Shown: positions 7,980-16,941 of the stretch, piece after piece
How positions within the stretch are numbered: position 1 is the stretch's first letter
How the letters are laid out: each line of letters starts with the position of its first letter
Source: Jejuia sp040720935
GTDB lineage: Bacteria > Bacteroidota > Bacteroidia > Flavobacteriales > Flavobacteriaceae
Assembly: GCF_040720935.1 (NCBI RefSeq)
Contig: NZ_JBFDAE010000012.1
Span: 78,575 to 142,574 of the forward strand
Length of the DNA: 64,000 bases
Reading direction: 5' to 3'
Notes under the pieces: generated by a model
The model's input: only the letters and a program-made list of their open reading frames with translations
Told to the model about the DNA's origin: nothing
Database searches by the model: none
Made by a program: the position numbers and the translations under genes

Positions 7980-9782
7980 ATGGAAAATGATATTTTGAGA
8001 GGCGGACAGTTTTTAGTAAAAGAAACGAGCTGCGACGCTATTTTTACACCAGAGGATTTCAATGAAGATCAACTGATGATGAAAGAAGCCGTTACCGAAT
8101 TTGTGGATCGGGAAATTTGGTCTAAAAAAGCACAATTCGAGAAAAAAGATTATGCGCTAACGGAATCTTGCATGCGTCAAGCAGGTGAACTGGGATTTTT
8201 AAGCATTGCTGTTCCCGAAGAATATGGCGGTATGGGTATGGGTTTTGTGGATACCTGTTTAGTTTGTGATTACATTTCTGGTGCTACTGGCTCGTTCAGT
8301 ACTGCTTTTGGTGCACACACGGGTATTGGTACCATGCCAATTACACTTTACGGTAATGAAGCACAAAAGCAAAAATATGTTCCGAAATTAGCTTCTGGCG
8401 AATGGTTTGGTTCTTATTGTTTAACAGAACCAAGCGCAGGTAGTGATGCCAATTCTGGAAAGACAAAAGCTGTACTTTCTGATGATGGCAAAACCTATAA
8501 AATTACCGGACAGAAAATGTGGATTTCCAATGCTGGATTCTGTACCATAATGATCGTTTTTGCACGTATTGAAGATGATAAAAATATTACAGGTTTTATT
8601 GTTGAATACGATCCTGAAAACCCAAATGGAATCACCATGGGAGAAGAAGAACATAAATTAGGAATTCGTGCATCTTCTACTAGACAAGTCTTTTTTAATG
8701 ATACTGTTGTACCAGTTGAAAACATGTTGTCCACTAGAGGAAATGGGTTTAAAATTGCCATGAACGCTTTAAACGTTGGAAGAATCAAACTAGCTGCGGC
8801 TTGTTTAGATCCGCAGCGAAGAACGATTTCTGTATCTGTTAAATATGCCAACGAACGTATTCAATTTAAAACGCCTATTTCTAGTTTTGGAGCTATTCGT
8901 CAAAAAATTGCTGAAATGGCAACTAATTGTTGGGTTGGAGAAGCTGCAACATATCGCGCTGCTAAAAATATTGAAGATCGCATAGAACTTAGAAAAAATA
9001 ATGGAAAAGATACATACCAAGAAGCTGAATTAAAAGGTGTTGAGGAATATGCCATAGAATGTTCAATACTTAAAGTGGCAGTTTCAGAATTTGTGCAAAA
9101 TTGTACAGATGAAGGCATTCAGATTTTTGGAGGTATGGGCTTTTCAGAAGAAACACCTGTTGAGTCTGCTTGGAGAGATGCCAGAATTGCTAGAATTTAT
9201 GAAGGCACCAACGAAATCAACAGAATGTTGTGTATTGGTATGCTCATCAAAAAAGCAATGAAAGGCCATGTGAATGTTTTAGAGCCTGCAATGGCTGTAA
9301 AAGAGGAATTAATGGGAATCCCTTCATTCGATGTCCCTGATTTTTCCGAATTATTTTCAGAAGAAAAAAGTATCATTAAAAATCTTAAAAAACTATTCTT
9401 AATGGTGGCTGGAGCTACGCTCCAAAAATATGGAGAAAAAATCGATAAGCAACAACAGTTAATGTTAGCTGCTTCTGATATTTTAATTCAGATTTACTTA
9501 GCAGAATCCGCAATTTTACGTGCTGAAAAAATGGCTAAGAAAGAAGGCGAAGACAATGTAAAAGAGCAAATAGCAATGGCAAAATTAAATTTGTTCCATG
9601 CTATTGACGTTATTGAAACTGCTGGAAAACACTCCATTATTTCATTCTCAACAGGCGATGAACAACGTATGATGCTGATGGGATTGAAGCGTTACATTAA
9701 ATACGTAAACATGCCAAATATCATTGAACTAAGACATATCATTGCTGAAAAAGTGATTAAAGAAAACAAATATTCTTTTTGA
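7980..9782 (+). CDS. fadE: Acyl-CoA dehydrogenase (FadE-like)
   Basis: A 600-residue FAD-dependent acyl-CoA dehydrogenase for the first oxidation of beta-oxidation. The signature YCLTEPSAGSDANSGKTKAV near residue 140 contacts flavin. IFGGMGFSEETPVESAWRDARIARIYEGTNEI near residues 380-412 includes the glutamate (YEG) that acts as catalytic base in the medium-chain family. About 170 extra C-terminal residues place it with the roughly 600-residue class found beside FadN and FadA. It is the last gene of the block and is followed by a strong terminator. Confidence 0.92.
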   Translation: MENDILRGGQFLVKETSCDAIFTPEDFNEDQLMMKEAVTEFVDREIWSKKAQFEKKDYALTESCMRQAGELGFLSIAVPEEYGGMGMGFVDTCLVCDYISGATGSFSTAFGAHTGIGTMPITLYGNEAQKQKYVPKLASGEWFGSYCLTEPSAGSDANSGKTKAVLSDDGKTYKITGQKMWISNAGFCTIMIVFARIEDDKNITGFIVEYDPENPNGITMGEEEHKLGIRASSTRQVFFNDTVVPVENMLSTRGNGFKIAMNALNVGRIKLAAACLDPQRRTISVSVKYANERIQFKTPISSFGAIRQKIAEMATNCWVGEAATYRAAKNIEDRIELRKNNGKDTYQEAELKGVEEYAIECSILKVAVSEFVQNCTDEGIQIFGGMGFSEETPVESAWRDARIARIYEGTNEINRMLCIGMLIKKAMKGHVNVLEPAMAVKEELMGIPSFDVPDFSELFSEEKSIIKNLKKLFLMVAGATLQKYGEKIDKQQQLMLAASDILIQIYLAESAILRAEKMAKKEGEDNVKEQIAMAKLNLFHAIDVIETAGKHSIISFSTGDEQRMMLMGLKRYIKYVNMPNIIELRHIIAEKVIKENKYSF

Positions 9783-9828
9783 GTGTAAACTCAAAAACAT
9801 TTCGTGTGACTAACTCAAAATGTAAAAG

Positions 9829-9860
9829 ACGTCTCAAATTAAGTTTTGAGACGTTTTTTT
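9829..9860 (+). terminator. Intrinsic terminator of the fad block
   Basis: ACGTCTCAAA at 9829-9838 pairs with TTTGAGACGT in the following bases, then a run of T residues to about 9860. It closes the fad operon. Confidence 0.85.
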
Positions 9861-9982
9861 ATTTTATATCTTGTATAAGTTTATAAAACAGTATCATAAA
9901 TTCAAAAAAAAAATGAAGATTTAGTCCCAATTTTAAACACAGCAAACGTCTTAATACTATATAACAATTTAAATTTAAGATC

Positions 9983-10465
9983 ATGAAAAAGTTCAATGCA
10001 GTTGCACTACTAATTATTGCACTATTTTTTAGTTTTACATCTAAGGCACAGTCTGAAACAACTCTGGAACCAAAATTAGAAAATATTGCTTGGATATCGG
10101 GCAACTGGAAAGGTGAAGCCTTTGGAGGCATTACCGAAGAAAATTGGAGTGAGCCTTCGGGAGGCTCAATGATGGCGACTTTCAAATTAATAAACAATGA
10201 TGAAGTTTCCTTTTATGAAATAGAGATTATTAGAGAAGTTGAAAATACGCTAATACTGCAACTAAAACACTTTAATAACGACTTAAAAGGTTGGGAAACC
10301 AAAGATGAAACCGTTGACTTTCCGTTGAAAAAAATTACCGCTAACAAAGTAGAATTTGAAGGGATCGCTTTTGAGAAAATTAGTAGCAACAAAATGAATG
10401 TTTATGTTGACATCAAACAGAAAGATGGCTCCATCAAAACCGTTACATTTAATTACACAAAATAA
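9983..10465 (+). CDS. Secreted DUF6265-like protein
   Basis: A 160-residue exported protein. A signal peptide (MKKFNAVALLIIALFFSFTSKAQ) precedes the mature part, which opens with LENIAWISGNWKGEAFGGITEENWSEPSGGSMMATFK. That WxxGxW...EEnW motif is typical of the DUF6265-type lipocalin-like beta-barrel family. Its stop codon lies one base before the M28 peptidase start, so the two genes are probably cotranscribed. Ligand and role are unknown. Confidence 0.75.
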   Translation: MKKFNAVALLIIALFFSFTSKAQSETTLEPKLENIAWISGNWKGEAFGGITEENWSEPSGGSMMATFKLINNDEVSFYEIEIIREVENTLILQLKHFNNDLKGWETKDETVDFPLKKITANKVEFEGIAFEKISSNKMNVYVDIKQKDGSIKTVTFNYTK

Positions 10466-10466
10466 T

Positions 10467-11798
10467 ATGAGATTTCTATTGGTTTCTATTCTGATTATAT
10501 TTTCCAACACTTTAGTTGCCCAGAACCATTTGAAGATTTATGACATTATAGACGCAGTTTCCGCGGAGCACATAAAAAACGATGTTCAAACCTTAGTGAA
10601 TTTCGGAACTCGAAACACATTTAGCGATACAATATCTAATACAAGAGGTATTGGTGCTGCAAGACGGTGGATTAAAAAAGAATTTGAAACTATCTCTAAA
10701 GATTGTGATAATTGTATCAACGTCTTTTATCAAAAGGATTTCGTGACCAAAGAAGGTAATAGTCGCGTGCCACATGATGCGTGGGTTGTAAATGTAGTCG
10801 CCATTCAAAAAGGGACAACATATCCAAATCGGTATATCATTATGAGCGGTGATATAGATTCTAGAGCCAGCGACACCATGGATTTCACAACCGATGCTCC
10901 TGGGGCAAACGACAATGCTTCTGGTATGGCAGGTACTATTGAAGCAGCCCGAGTACTTTCAAAATATAAATTCGAAAGTAGTATTGTTTATGTGGGCTTA
11001 TCAGGAGAAGAACAAGGCTTATTTGGTGGTGCTGGATTGGCAAATTATGCAAAAGATAATAATTGGGAGATTATTGGTGTTTTAAACAACGATATGATTG
11101 GAAACATCAAAGGTGTTGATGGTGTCATTGACAACCGCACATTTAGAATTTTTTCAGAACCCGTGCCTCCAACAGAAACTGAACGTCAAAGAAAGTTACG
11201 TCGCTTTTATGGTGGTGAGGTTGATGGTATTTCACGTCAGTTAGCACGCTACGTTCATAAAACCACAAAAACATACATGCCAGAAATGAATCCTATGCTA
11301 GTTTACAGATTGGATAGATTTGGTCGTGGTGGACACCATCGCCCATTTAATGATTTAGGATTTCCAGGGATTCGAATTATGGAAGCCCATGAAAATTATA
11401 CACAGCAACATCAAGATATCCGGGTTGAAAATGGCATTAAATATGGTGATGTAATTGAACATGTTAATTTTGAATATGCAGAAAAATTAACCGCGGTTAA
11501 TGCTATTAATTTAGCAAGTTTGGCTTGGGCGCCTCCTCCACCTTCAAATGTTGCTATTGGTGGCGTTGTAGAACCTTCGGTAAAATTTAAATGGGATAAA
11601 GTTGCTGGTGCAAAAGGTTATAAAATTTATTGGCGAGATACCACTTCTCCTACTTGGGATAACAGTCGCTATGTAGGCGATATTTCAGAATTTATGCTGG
11701 ATGGTATTGTTATTGATAATTATTTTTTCGGAATTGCTTCAGTTGGTCCAAATGGTTTTGAAAGCGTAGTTGTATTTCCTAATCAGGTCATGCGATAA
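10467..11798 (+). CDS. Secreted M28-family zinc peptidase with C-terminal FnIII-like domain
   Basis: A 443-residue secreted aminopeptidase-type protein. I chose the ATG at 10467 because it begins a signal peptide (MRFLLVSILIIFSNTLVAQ); the open frame extends 23 codons further upstream inside the previous gene. M28 landmarks are GANDNASG (D149), the catalytic-base and ligand pair GEEQGLFGG (E181-E182), NNDMIGN (D209), and a late histidine in the GHHRPF...EAHENY region. The usual first ligand motif HxD reads D129-I-D131 here, a substitution. The C-terminal 90 residues look like a fibronectin type III fold. Likely periplasmic or extracellular peptide hydrolysis. Confidence 0.85.
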   Translation: MRFLLVSILIIFSNTLVAQNHLKIYDIIDAVSAEHIKNDVQTLVNFGTRNTFSDTISNTRGIGAARRWIKKEFETISKDCDNCINVFYQKDFVTKEGNSRVPHDAWVVNVVAIQKGTTYPNRYIIMSGDIDSRASDTMDFTTDAPGANDNASGMAGTIEAARVLSKYKFESSIVYVGLSGEEQGLFGGAGLANYAKDNNWEIIGVLNNDMIGNIKGVDGVIDNRTFRIFSEPVPPTETERQRKLRRFYGGEVDGISRQLARYVHKTTKTYMPEMNPMLVYRLDRFGRGGHHRPFNDLGFPGIRIMEAHENYTQQHQDIRVENGIKYGDVIEHVNFEYAEKLTAVNAINLASLAWAPPPPSNVAIGGVVEPSVKFKWDKVAGAKGYKIYWRDTTSPTWDNSRYVGDISEFMLDGIVIDNYFFGIASVGPNGFESVVVFPNQVMR

Positions 11799-11810
11799 AA
11801 AATTAATAAA

Positions 11811-13457
11811 ATGAAAACTATGAAATCAGTTCTACATATTTTACTACTCTTTGTTTCATTTCAGTCATTCTCTCAAGGCCTTCTGAATGAAAAATTGAAT
11901 TTCACAAGACAGGATACATTAAGAGGAAGCATTACTCCAGAGCGGGAATGGTGGGATTTGACCTATTACCATTTAGACATTAAAGTGAATCCAAATGAAA
12001 AATTCATTTCTGGTAAAAACACGATTCAATATAGAGTTTTAAAAAGAGATTCAATCATGCAGATTGATTTGCAGCCCCCATTAAAACTCACAAAAGCCAT
12101 TCAAAATGAAAAAGAACTGAACATTAAACATGATGGTAATGCACATTTTATTTCATTAATCGATAATCAGAATATTAATGAATTAAATAGTATAGATATT
12201 TACTACGAGGGACACCCTAAAGAAGCTGTCAATGCACCTTGGGACGGTGGGATTTCTTGGGAAAAAGACAAAAACGGGAATCACTTTATTGCATCATCTT
12301 GTCAAGGATTGGGAGCTAGCGTTTGGTGGCCTTGTAAAGACCATATGTATGATGAAGTAGATAGCATGCAAATTAGCGTAAATGTTCCCGATAAATTAAT
12401 GAATGTTTCTAATGGCAGATTGAGAAAGGTTGAACGTTTTGGGGACACAAAAACTTACCGATGGTTTGTAAAAAACCCGATAAACAATTACGGAGTTAAT
12501 ATCAATATTGGTGATTACGTGAATTTCTCTGAAGTATATGATGGACAAGGTGGAAATTTAGACATGAATTATTATGTGTTAAGTTACAATCTTCAAAAAG
12601 CTAAAGAGCAATTTAAACAAGCTCCAAAAATGATGGAAGCTTTCGAGCATTGGTTTGGGCAATACCCTTTTTATGTTGATGGTTACAAATTAGTTGAAGT
12701 GCCATATTTAGGTATGGAGCACCAAAGTTCTGTAACCTACGGCAATCAGTATAAATACGGTTATTTGGGTAAAGATTGGTCAGGTACAGGATGGGGGCTC
12801 AAATTTGATTACATCATCATCCATGAATCTGGACACGAATGGTTTGCCAATAACATTACCAATAAAGACATTGCTGACATGTGGATCCATGAAAGTTTTA
12901 CTAGTTATTCTGAAAGCCTGTATTTGGAGTATCATTTTGGGAAAGAAGCCGCTGCGGAATACGTTATCGGAACACGGAAAAGCATTGACAACGACAGACC
13001 CATCATCGGGTATTACAATGTGAACCAAGAGGGTTCCGGAGACATGTATTTTAAGGGCGCTAATATGTTGCACATGTTAAGACAATTAATTGAAGACGAT
13101 GAGAAATGGCGACAAATTTTGCGCAAAATGAATGTAGAGTTCTATCATCAAACAGTAACAACCCAGCAAATTGAAAATTATTTATCAAAAGAAACCGGTA
13201 TTGATTTAACCGAATTTTTTAATCAATATTTAAGAACCACTAAAATTCCAACTTTAGAATATTCTATTGATAAAAAGCATTTAAAATATAGATGGACTAA
13301 TATTATTGAGAATTTTGATATGCCAATTCAAGTAAAAATCAATGATAGGGAAGAATGGCTATTTCCCAAAGCTGAATGGCATACATTAAAATCAGATTCA
13401 AAAATAAAAACTTTTGAAGTTGACCCTGATTTTTACGTACTTTCAAAACAACTATAA
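11811..13457 (+). CDS. Secreted M1-family metallopeptidase (gluzincin aminopeptidase)
   Basis: A 548-residue M1 peptidase with an N-terminal signal peptide ending near SFQSFSQ. The zinc site is complete: HESGHEW (H338, E339, H342), then exactly 18 residues later the third ligand E361 in WIHESF. The upstream substrate-binding sequence reads VPYLGMEHQSS, the GxMEN-type exopeptidase motif with H replacing N. The start at 11811 has an in-frame ATG three codons downstream that would give a tighter signal peptide. It follows the M28 gene by 12 bases, suggesting a shared peptide-scavenging operon. Confidence 0.9.
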   Translation: MKTMKSVLHILLLFVSFQSFSQGLLNEKLNFTRQDTLRGSITPEREWWDLTYYHLDIKVNPNEKFISGKNTIQYRVLKRDSIMQIDLQPPLKLTKAIQNEKELNIKHDGNAHFISLIDNQNINELNSIDIYYEGHPKEAVNAPWDGGISWEKDKNGNHFIASSCQGLGASVWWPCKDHMYDEVDSMQISVNVPDKLMNVSNGRLRKVERFGDTKTYRWFVKNPINNYGVNINIGDYVNFSEVYDGQGGNLDMNYYVLSYNLQKAKEQFKQAPKMMEAFEHWFGQYPFYVDGYKLVEVPYLGMEHQSSVTYGNQYKYGYLGKDWSGTGWGLKFDYIIIHESGHEWFANNITNKDIADMWIHESFTSYSESLYLEYHFGKEAAAEYVIGTRKSIDNDRPIIGYYNVNQEGSGDMYFKGANMLHMLRQLIEDDEKWRQILRKMNVEFYHQTVTTQQIENYLSKETGIDLTEFFNQYLRTTKIPTLEYSIDKKHLKYRWTNIIENFDMPIQVKINDREEWLFPKAEWHTLKSDSKIKTFEVDPDFYVLSKQL

Positions 13458-13459
13458 GT

Positions 13460-14035
13460 ATGGAAGATTTGCCTGAATTGTATTTTGAACGCGATACGGA
13501 TTGGTATGATTGGTTACTTACTAACCACGACAAACACCAAGCCGTTTACCTTATATTCTACAAACTAGAACTTGGTGTGCCAACAATGCGCTGGGAAGAG
13601 GCGGTAAAAGTAGCGTTATGTTTTGGCTGGATTGACTCAACAGTAAAAAGTTTAGGAAATGGAAAACGAAAACAATACTTCTGTCCTAGAAACCCGAAAA
13701 GTACTTGGAGTGCCCTCAATAAAAAATACATTAAAGCCCTTGAAAAAGAAAACTTAATTCAAGAAGCTGGTTACAAATCCATAAAACTTGCTAAAAAGAC
13801 AGGAAAGTGGACTGAAATGGATGCTGTTGAAAATGGAATAATTCCAGAAGATTTACAATTTGAATTTGATAAAAATGAGCGGGCTTTTGAGAATTTCCAA
13901 AACTTTTCCAAAGGCTACCGAAAAGCATATTTATCATGGTTGCATAGTGCTAAACGTGAAGCAACAAGAAAAAAGCGCATCACTCAAATTATTGAATTAT
14001 GCGCTAATAATATTAAAAGTAGAGATAATTGGTAA
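13460..14035 (+). CDS. YdeI/OmpD-associated family protein
   Basis: A 191-residue cytoplasmic protein of the YdeI (bacteriocin-protection-like) family. The N-terminal half carries WYDWLLTNHDKHQAVYLIFYK and WEEAVKVALCFGWIDSTVKSLGNGKRKQYFCPR, and the C-terminal half carries the family-typical RKAYLSWLHSAKREATRKKRI. It starts two bases after the M1 peptidase stop, so it is likely cotranscribed. The biochemical function of the family is not settled. Confidence 0.85.
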   Translation: MEDLPELYFERDTDWYDWLLTNHDKHQAVYLIFYKLELGVPTMRWEEAVKVALCFGWIDSTVKSLGNGKRKQYFCPRNPKSTWSALNKKYIKALEKENLIQEAGYKSIKLAKKTGKWTEMDAVENGIIPEDLQFEFDKNERAFENFQNFSKGYRKAYLSWLHSAKREATRKKRITQIIELCANNIKSRDNW

Positions 14036-14075
14036 ATAATTAGATTTTCGATAAAAATCAAAACTCTATTCTTTA

Positions 14076-14100
14076 GATTCCCGCTTTCGCGAGAATGACA
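14076..14100 (+). repeat. Dispersed hairpin repeat TTCCCGCTTTCGCGAGAATGACA
   Basis: A short hairpin sequence, GATTCCCGCTTTCGCGAG followed by AATGACA. A second copy with compensating changes (TTCCTGCCTTCGCAGG, AATGACA) lies at 25608-25631 before the fixH-like gene. This is a common small repeat style in flavobacterial intergenic DNA. Confidence 0.7.
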
Positions 14101-14113
14101 ATTTCTTAAGAAA

Positions 14114-14140
14114 CTAGGACGTACCGTCCTAGAATTTTTT
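14114..14140 (+). terminator. Intrinsic terminator between convergent genes
   Basis: CTAGGACG (14114-14121) pairs perfectly with CGTCCTAG (14125-14132) around TAC, followed by AATTTTTT. It ends the peptidase-YdeI operon; on the other strand it lies just beyond the stop of the AAA+ gene and may work there too, though with a weaker T-run. Confidence 0.8.
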
Positions 14141-14143
14141 GGA

Positions 14144-15661
14144 CTAAATACCATTTATAAAACTCCCATAAGGATCTTTAAACTGAATGCTTTTGGTAAA
14201 CCTATGTTTGTTTAATTGCTTAAACTCCGCCAAAGCCCATAACACAAATTCTTTCACAAAATAACTGTCTTCTTTTTTAAGATTAGGCTGATATTGTCCC
14301 AATAAATCATCTAAAGGCGTAATTACATCTAGCATATTTTGGTATTCTTTATCCCTTAAATCATCTAATAATTCAAAACCATCTTTCTGGTTAAAAAACC
14401 ACGATATAATAGCATCATAAGGTGTTTCTTCATCTTGTTTTTTTAATTTTTCAATCTTTGGAAAAAATTCTTCAAACAAAATTTTAACGGCTTCTCCTAT
14501 TAAATTGTAAGCCACAACAGCAGCGCCCTCCTGCTCGCCTTCGTAAACCAATTCAACCTTACCTGTGATAGATGGAATAATACCAACAAAATCTGATAAC
14601 CTTAAAGTGGTTATAGCGTCACCATTTATTAATGCGCGTCGTTCTGCTGTACTTAATAAATTTTCAAAAGCTGTAATACTTAATCTTGCGCTTACCCCAC
14701 TTTTAGCATCAACATATTCACTTTCTCTCGCCTCAAAAACAATTTGCTCCAACAAATCTTTTGCCAAATCCGGAACTAAAACCATGTCTTTTTGACTCTC
14801 AACCACATTAGATTCTTGCTCAGTAATTAACCGAGCGGTTTCAATATCCTCTGGATAATGTGTCAATATTTGAGAACCAATTCTATCTTTTAAAGGGGTA
14901 ACAATACTACCTCTGTTCGTATAATCTTCAGGGTTTGCAGTAAATAAAAATTGAATACCTAAAGGTAATCTCAGCTTAAACCCTCTAATTTGAATATCTC
15001 CTTCCTGCAAAATATTGAATAGCGCGACTTGAATTCTTGCTTGTAAATCTGGTAATTCATTAATCACGAAAATGCATCGGTTCGCTCTTGGAATCATCCC
15101 GTAATGAATCACGCGGTCATCGGCATAACTCAATTTTAAATTTGCTGCTTTTATGGGATCTACATCTCCAATAATATCAGCAACCGTAACATCTGGAGTG
15201 GCTAGCTTTTCAGCAAAACGCTCACTTCTGTGTAACCATGAAATTGGTGTATTATCTCCCTTTTCTTTTAATAATTCTTTGGCATATCTAGAAATTGGTT
15301 GAAATGGGTCATCATTAATTTCAGAACCTTCAACAAAAGGAATATACTCATCTAAAAGATTCAACATTAAACGGGCTAAACGTGTTTTTGCCTGCCCACG
15401 CAATCCTAATAAATTAATATTATGACGAGATAAAATAGCACGTTCCAACTCTGGAATTACGGTGTTTTCATAGCCGTGAACCCCTTCAAAAGTCGTCTCT
15501 TTATTTTTTATTTTTTGAATAAGATTATCCCTCAATTCATCCTTAATGGATTTGGATTGATACCCTGCTTGTTTTAGTGCGCCTAGTGTTATAGGCCTCT
15601 CCCTAACCCTATCCGAAGGAGGGGGAACTGTTACGTTCTTACTCTTCTGTGTCATTTTCAT
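14144..15661 (-). CDS. AAA+ ATPase, magnesium-chelatase subunit I-like
   Basis: A 505-residue AAA+ protein. The Walker A-type loop is GLRGQAKTR near residue 85, the Walker B-like segment is CIFVINELPDL, and sensor 1 is FTANPED. This is the ChlI/BchI-type or MoxR-like helix-insert clade, found in Bacteroidota paired with a VWA protein as here (the VWA gene is the next gene upstream in the operon). Such pairs act as ATP-driven remodelling or metal-insertion machines; the client is unknown and no porphyrin genes are nearby. Residues 12-24 (VPPPSDRVRERP) are encoded by a dispersed palindromic repeat, giving an N-terminal extension before the family-like start LGALKQAGYQSKSIKDELR. Confidence 0.85.
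   Translation of the reverse strand: MKMTQKSKNVTVPPPSDRVRERPITLGALKQAGYQSKSIKDELRDNLIQKIKNKETTFEGVHGYENTVIPELERAILSRHNINLLGLRGQAKTRLARLMLNLLDEYIPFVEGSEINDDPFQPISRYAKELLKEKGDNTPISWLHRSERFAEKLATPDVTVADIIGDVDPIKAANLKLSYADDRVIHYGMIPRANRCIFVINELPDLQARIQVALFNILQEGDIQIRGFKLRLPLGIQFLFTANPEDYTNRGSIVTPLKDRIGSQILTHYPEDIETARLITEQESNVVESQKDMVLVPDLAKDLLEQIVFEARESEYVDAKSGVSARLSITAFENLLSTAERRALINGDAITTLRLSDFVGIIPSITGKVELVYEGEQEGAAVVAYNLIGEAVKILFEEFFPKIEKLKKQDEETPYDAIISWFFNQKDGFELLDDLRDKEYQNMLDVITPLDDLLGQYQPNLKKEDSYFVKEFVLWALAEFKQLNKHRFTKSIQFKDPYGSFINGI
15595..15629 (-). repeat. Dispersed palindromic repeat inside the AAA+ coding region
   Basis: On the minus strand this reads TTCCCCCTCCTTCGGATAGG then GTTAGGGAGAGGCCT, the same layout as the repeats at 7944 and 15690 (C-rich arm, G-rich arm, TTAGG linker, second G-run, CCT/CTT end). 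It is in frame and supplies residues 12-24 of the protein. Confidence 0.6.
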
Positions 15662-15689
15662 ATATGCTTATTTTTTTCTCATTTGATTA

Positions 15690-15724
15690 TTCCTCCTCTT
15701 TGGGGAGGTTAGGCGGGGCTTGCC
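15690..15724 (+). repeat. Dispersed palindromic repeat between the VWA and AAA+ genes
   Basis: TTCCTCCTCTTTGGGGAGG followed by TTAGGCGGGGCTTGCC, same orientation and layout as the copy at 7944-7976. It fills most of the 64-base gap between the two minus-strand genes. Confidence 0.7.
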
Positions 15725-15725
15725 T

Positions 15726-16853
15726 CTATCCCCTTATCCTCTTCTTCCTATTCGTTTCATAATCCTCAAAAATCATTTCTCCCAAACCTTTCAATCCTGT
15801 GTAAAACGCTTTTCCTTGATTGGCATAGGTAAACTCCCTAACAAACTGCATCAAATAAGGATCTTGGGCTATCATAAAAGTAGTTATAGGAATATGTAAT
15901 TTCCGTGCTTGTTGTGCCATCATATAGCACTTATTAACGATATGCCTGTCTAAACCGTTACTGTTCTTATAATATTGTCCATCTGGTAAACGCAAGCAAC
16001 TTGGTTTCCCATCGGTTATCATAAAAATTTGTTTGTTGGTATTTCGCTTTCTTCGGAGTAAATCCATTGCCAATTGCAATCCTGCAACCGTATTGGTATG
16101 GTATGGTCCAACTTTTAAATAGGGTAAATCTTTAATTTCAATTTGCCACGCATCATTACCAAATACTAAAATATCTAGCGTGTCCTTTGGATAACGTGTT
16201 GTAATTAATTCTGCAAGTGCCATCGCCACTTTTTTAGCTGGTGTGATTCTATCTTCGCCATACAAAATCATACTATGGCTAATATCTATCATCAAAACGG
16301 TACTCATTTGTGATTTATGTAAAGTTTCTTCAACCACCAAATCGTCTTCTGAAAGTGTAAAATCATTAATACCATGATTGATTTGAGCGTTCTTCAGGCT
16401 TTCAGTCATCGAGACTTTATCTAGAGCATCACCAAATTGATAGTTTCTAAAATCGCCAGTATGCTCATCTCCTATCCCTGGACTTTTACTTCTATGATTC
16501 CCCTGTCCGCTTCGTTTAATTTTTCCAAAAATGTGATCTAAAGCTTGCTGACGAATGGCACGTTCTGTTTTAGCAGTTATTGTAAGTGAACCATTTCCAT
16601 CAGGGTCAATTTCTTCACGCAGATAACCTTTCTTTTTTAGGTCTTCAATAAAATCGTCAATTGTATATTCAGCAGTAGTGAGTTTGTATTCCTTATCCAA
16701 TTCACGCAACCAATCGATTGCTTCATCAAAATCGCCCGAAGTGTGTGTAATCAGTTCCTTAAAAACTTCAAATAGCTTATCAAAAGGCGATTGAAAAGGT
16801 GCTTCGTAAGTTTTAAAAATGAAGCCTTTTTTAAAAGTTTTGTCGTTTTTCAT
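15726..16853 (-). CDS. VWA-domain protein (partner of the AAA+ ATPase)
   Basis: A 375-residue protein with a C-terminal von Willebrand factor A domain. The MIDAS motif DISHS occurs in STVLMIDISHSMILYGEDRITPAKK, and the later MIDAS elements include MITDGKPS. The N-terminal half is charged and helical, with KRSGQGNHRSKSPGIGDEHTGDFRNYQFGD. Its arrangement, immediately upstream of the AAA+ gene in the same operon, parallels ChlD/ChlI and MoxR/VWA pairs, in which the VWA protein recruits the substrate. No signal peptide or membrane anchor is seen, so it is cytoplasmic. Confidence 0.85.
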   Translation of the reverse strand: MKNDKTFKKGFIFKTYEAPFQSPFDKLFEVFKELITHTSGDFDEAIDWLRELDKEYKLTTAEYTIDDFIEDLKKKGYLREEIDPDGNGSLTITAKTERAIRQQALDHIFGKIKRSGQGNHRSKSPGIGDEHTGDFRNYQFGDALDKVSMTESLKNAQINHGINDFTLSEDDLVVEETLHKSQMSTVLMIDISHSMILYGEDRITPAKKVAMALAELITTRYPKDTLDILVFGNDAWQIEIKDLPYLKVGPYHTNTVAGLQLAMDLLRRKRNTNKQIFMITDGKPSCLRLPDGQYYKNSNGLDRHIVNKCYMMAQQARKLHIPITTFMIAQDPYLMQFVREFTYANQGKAFYTGLKGLGEMIFEDYETNRKKRIRG

Positions 16854-16941
16854 AGCTGTATAAAAATACTATATTTATGAAGAAAAACTAAACCCTTGTG
16901 ATTAGATTTATCTATACTTTAACAAGAATTTTGAATACTAT

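Noticed and set aside
8495..8851. Minus-strand open frame inside the fadE-like gene
   Set aside because: It is opposite a well-supported acyl-CoA dehydrogenase and shows no motif; it is a codon-bias shadow.
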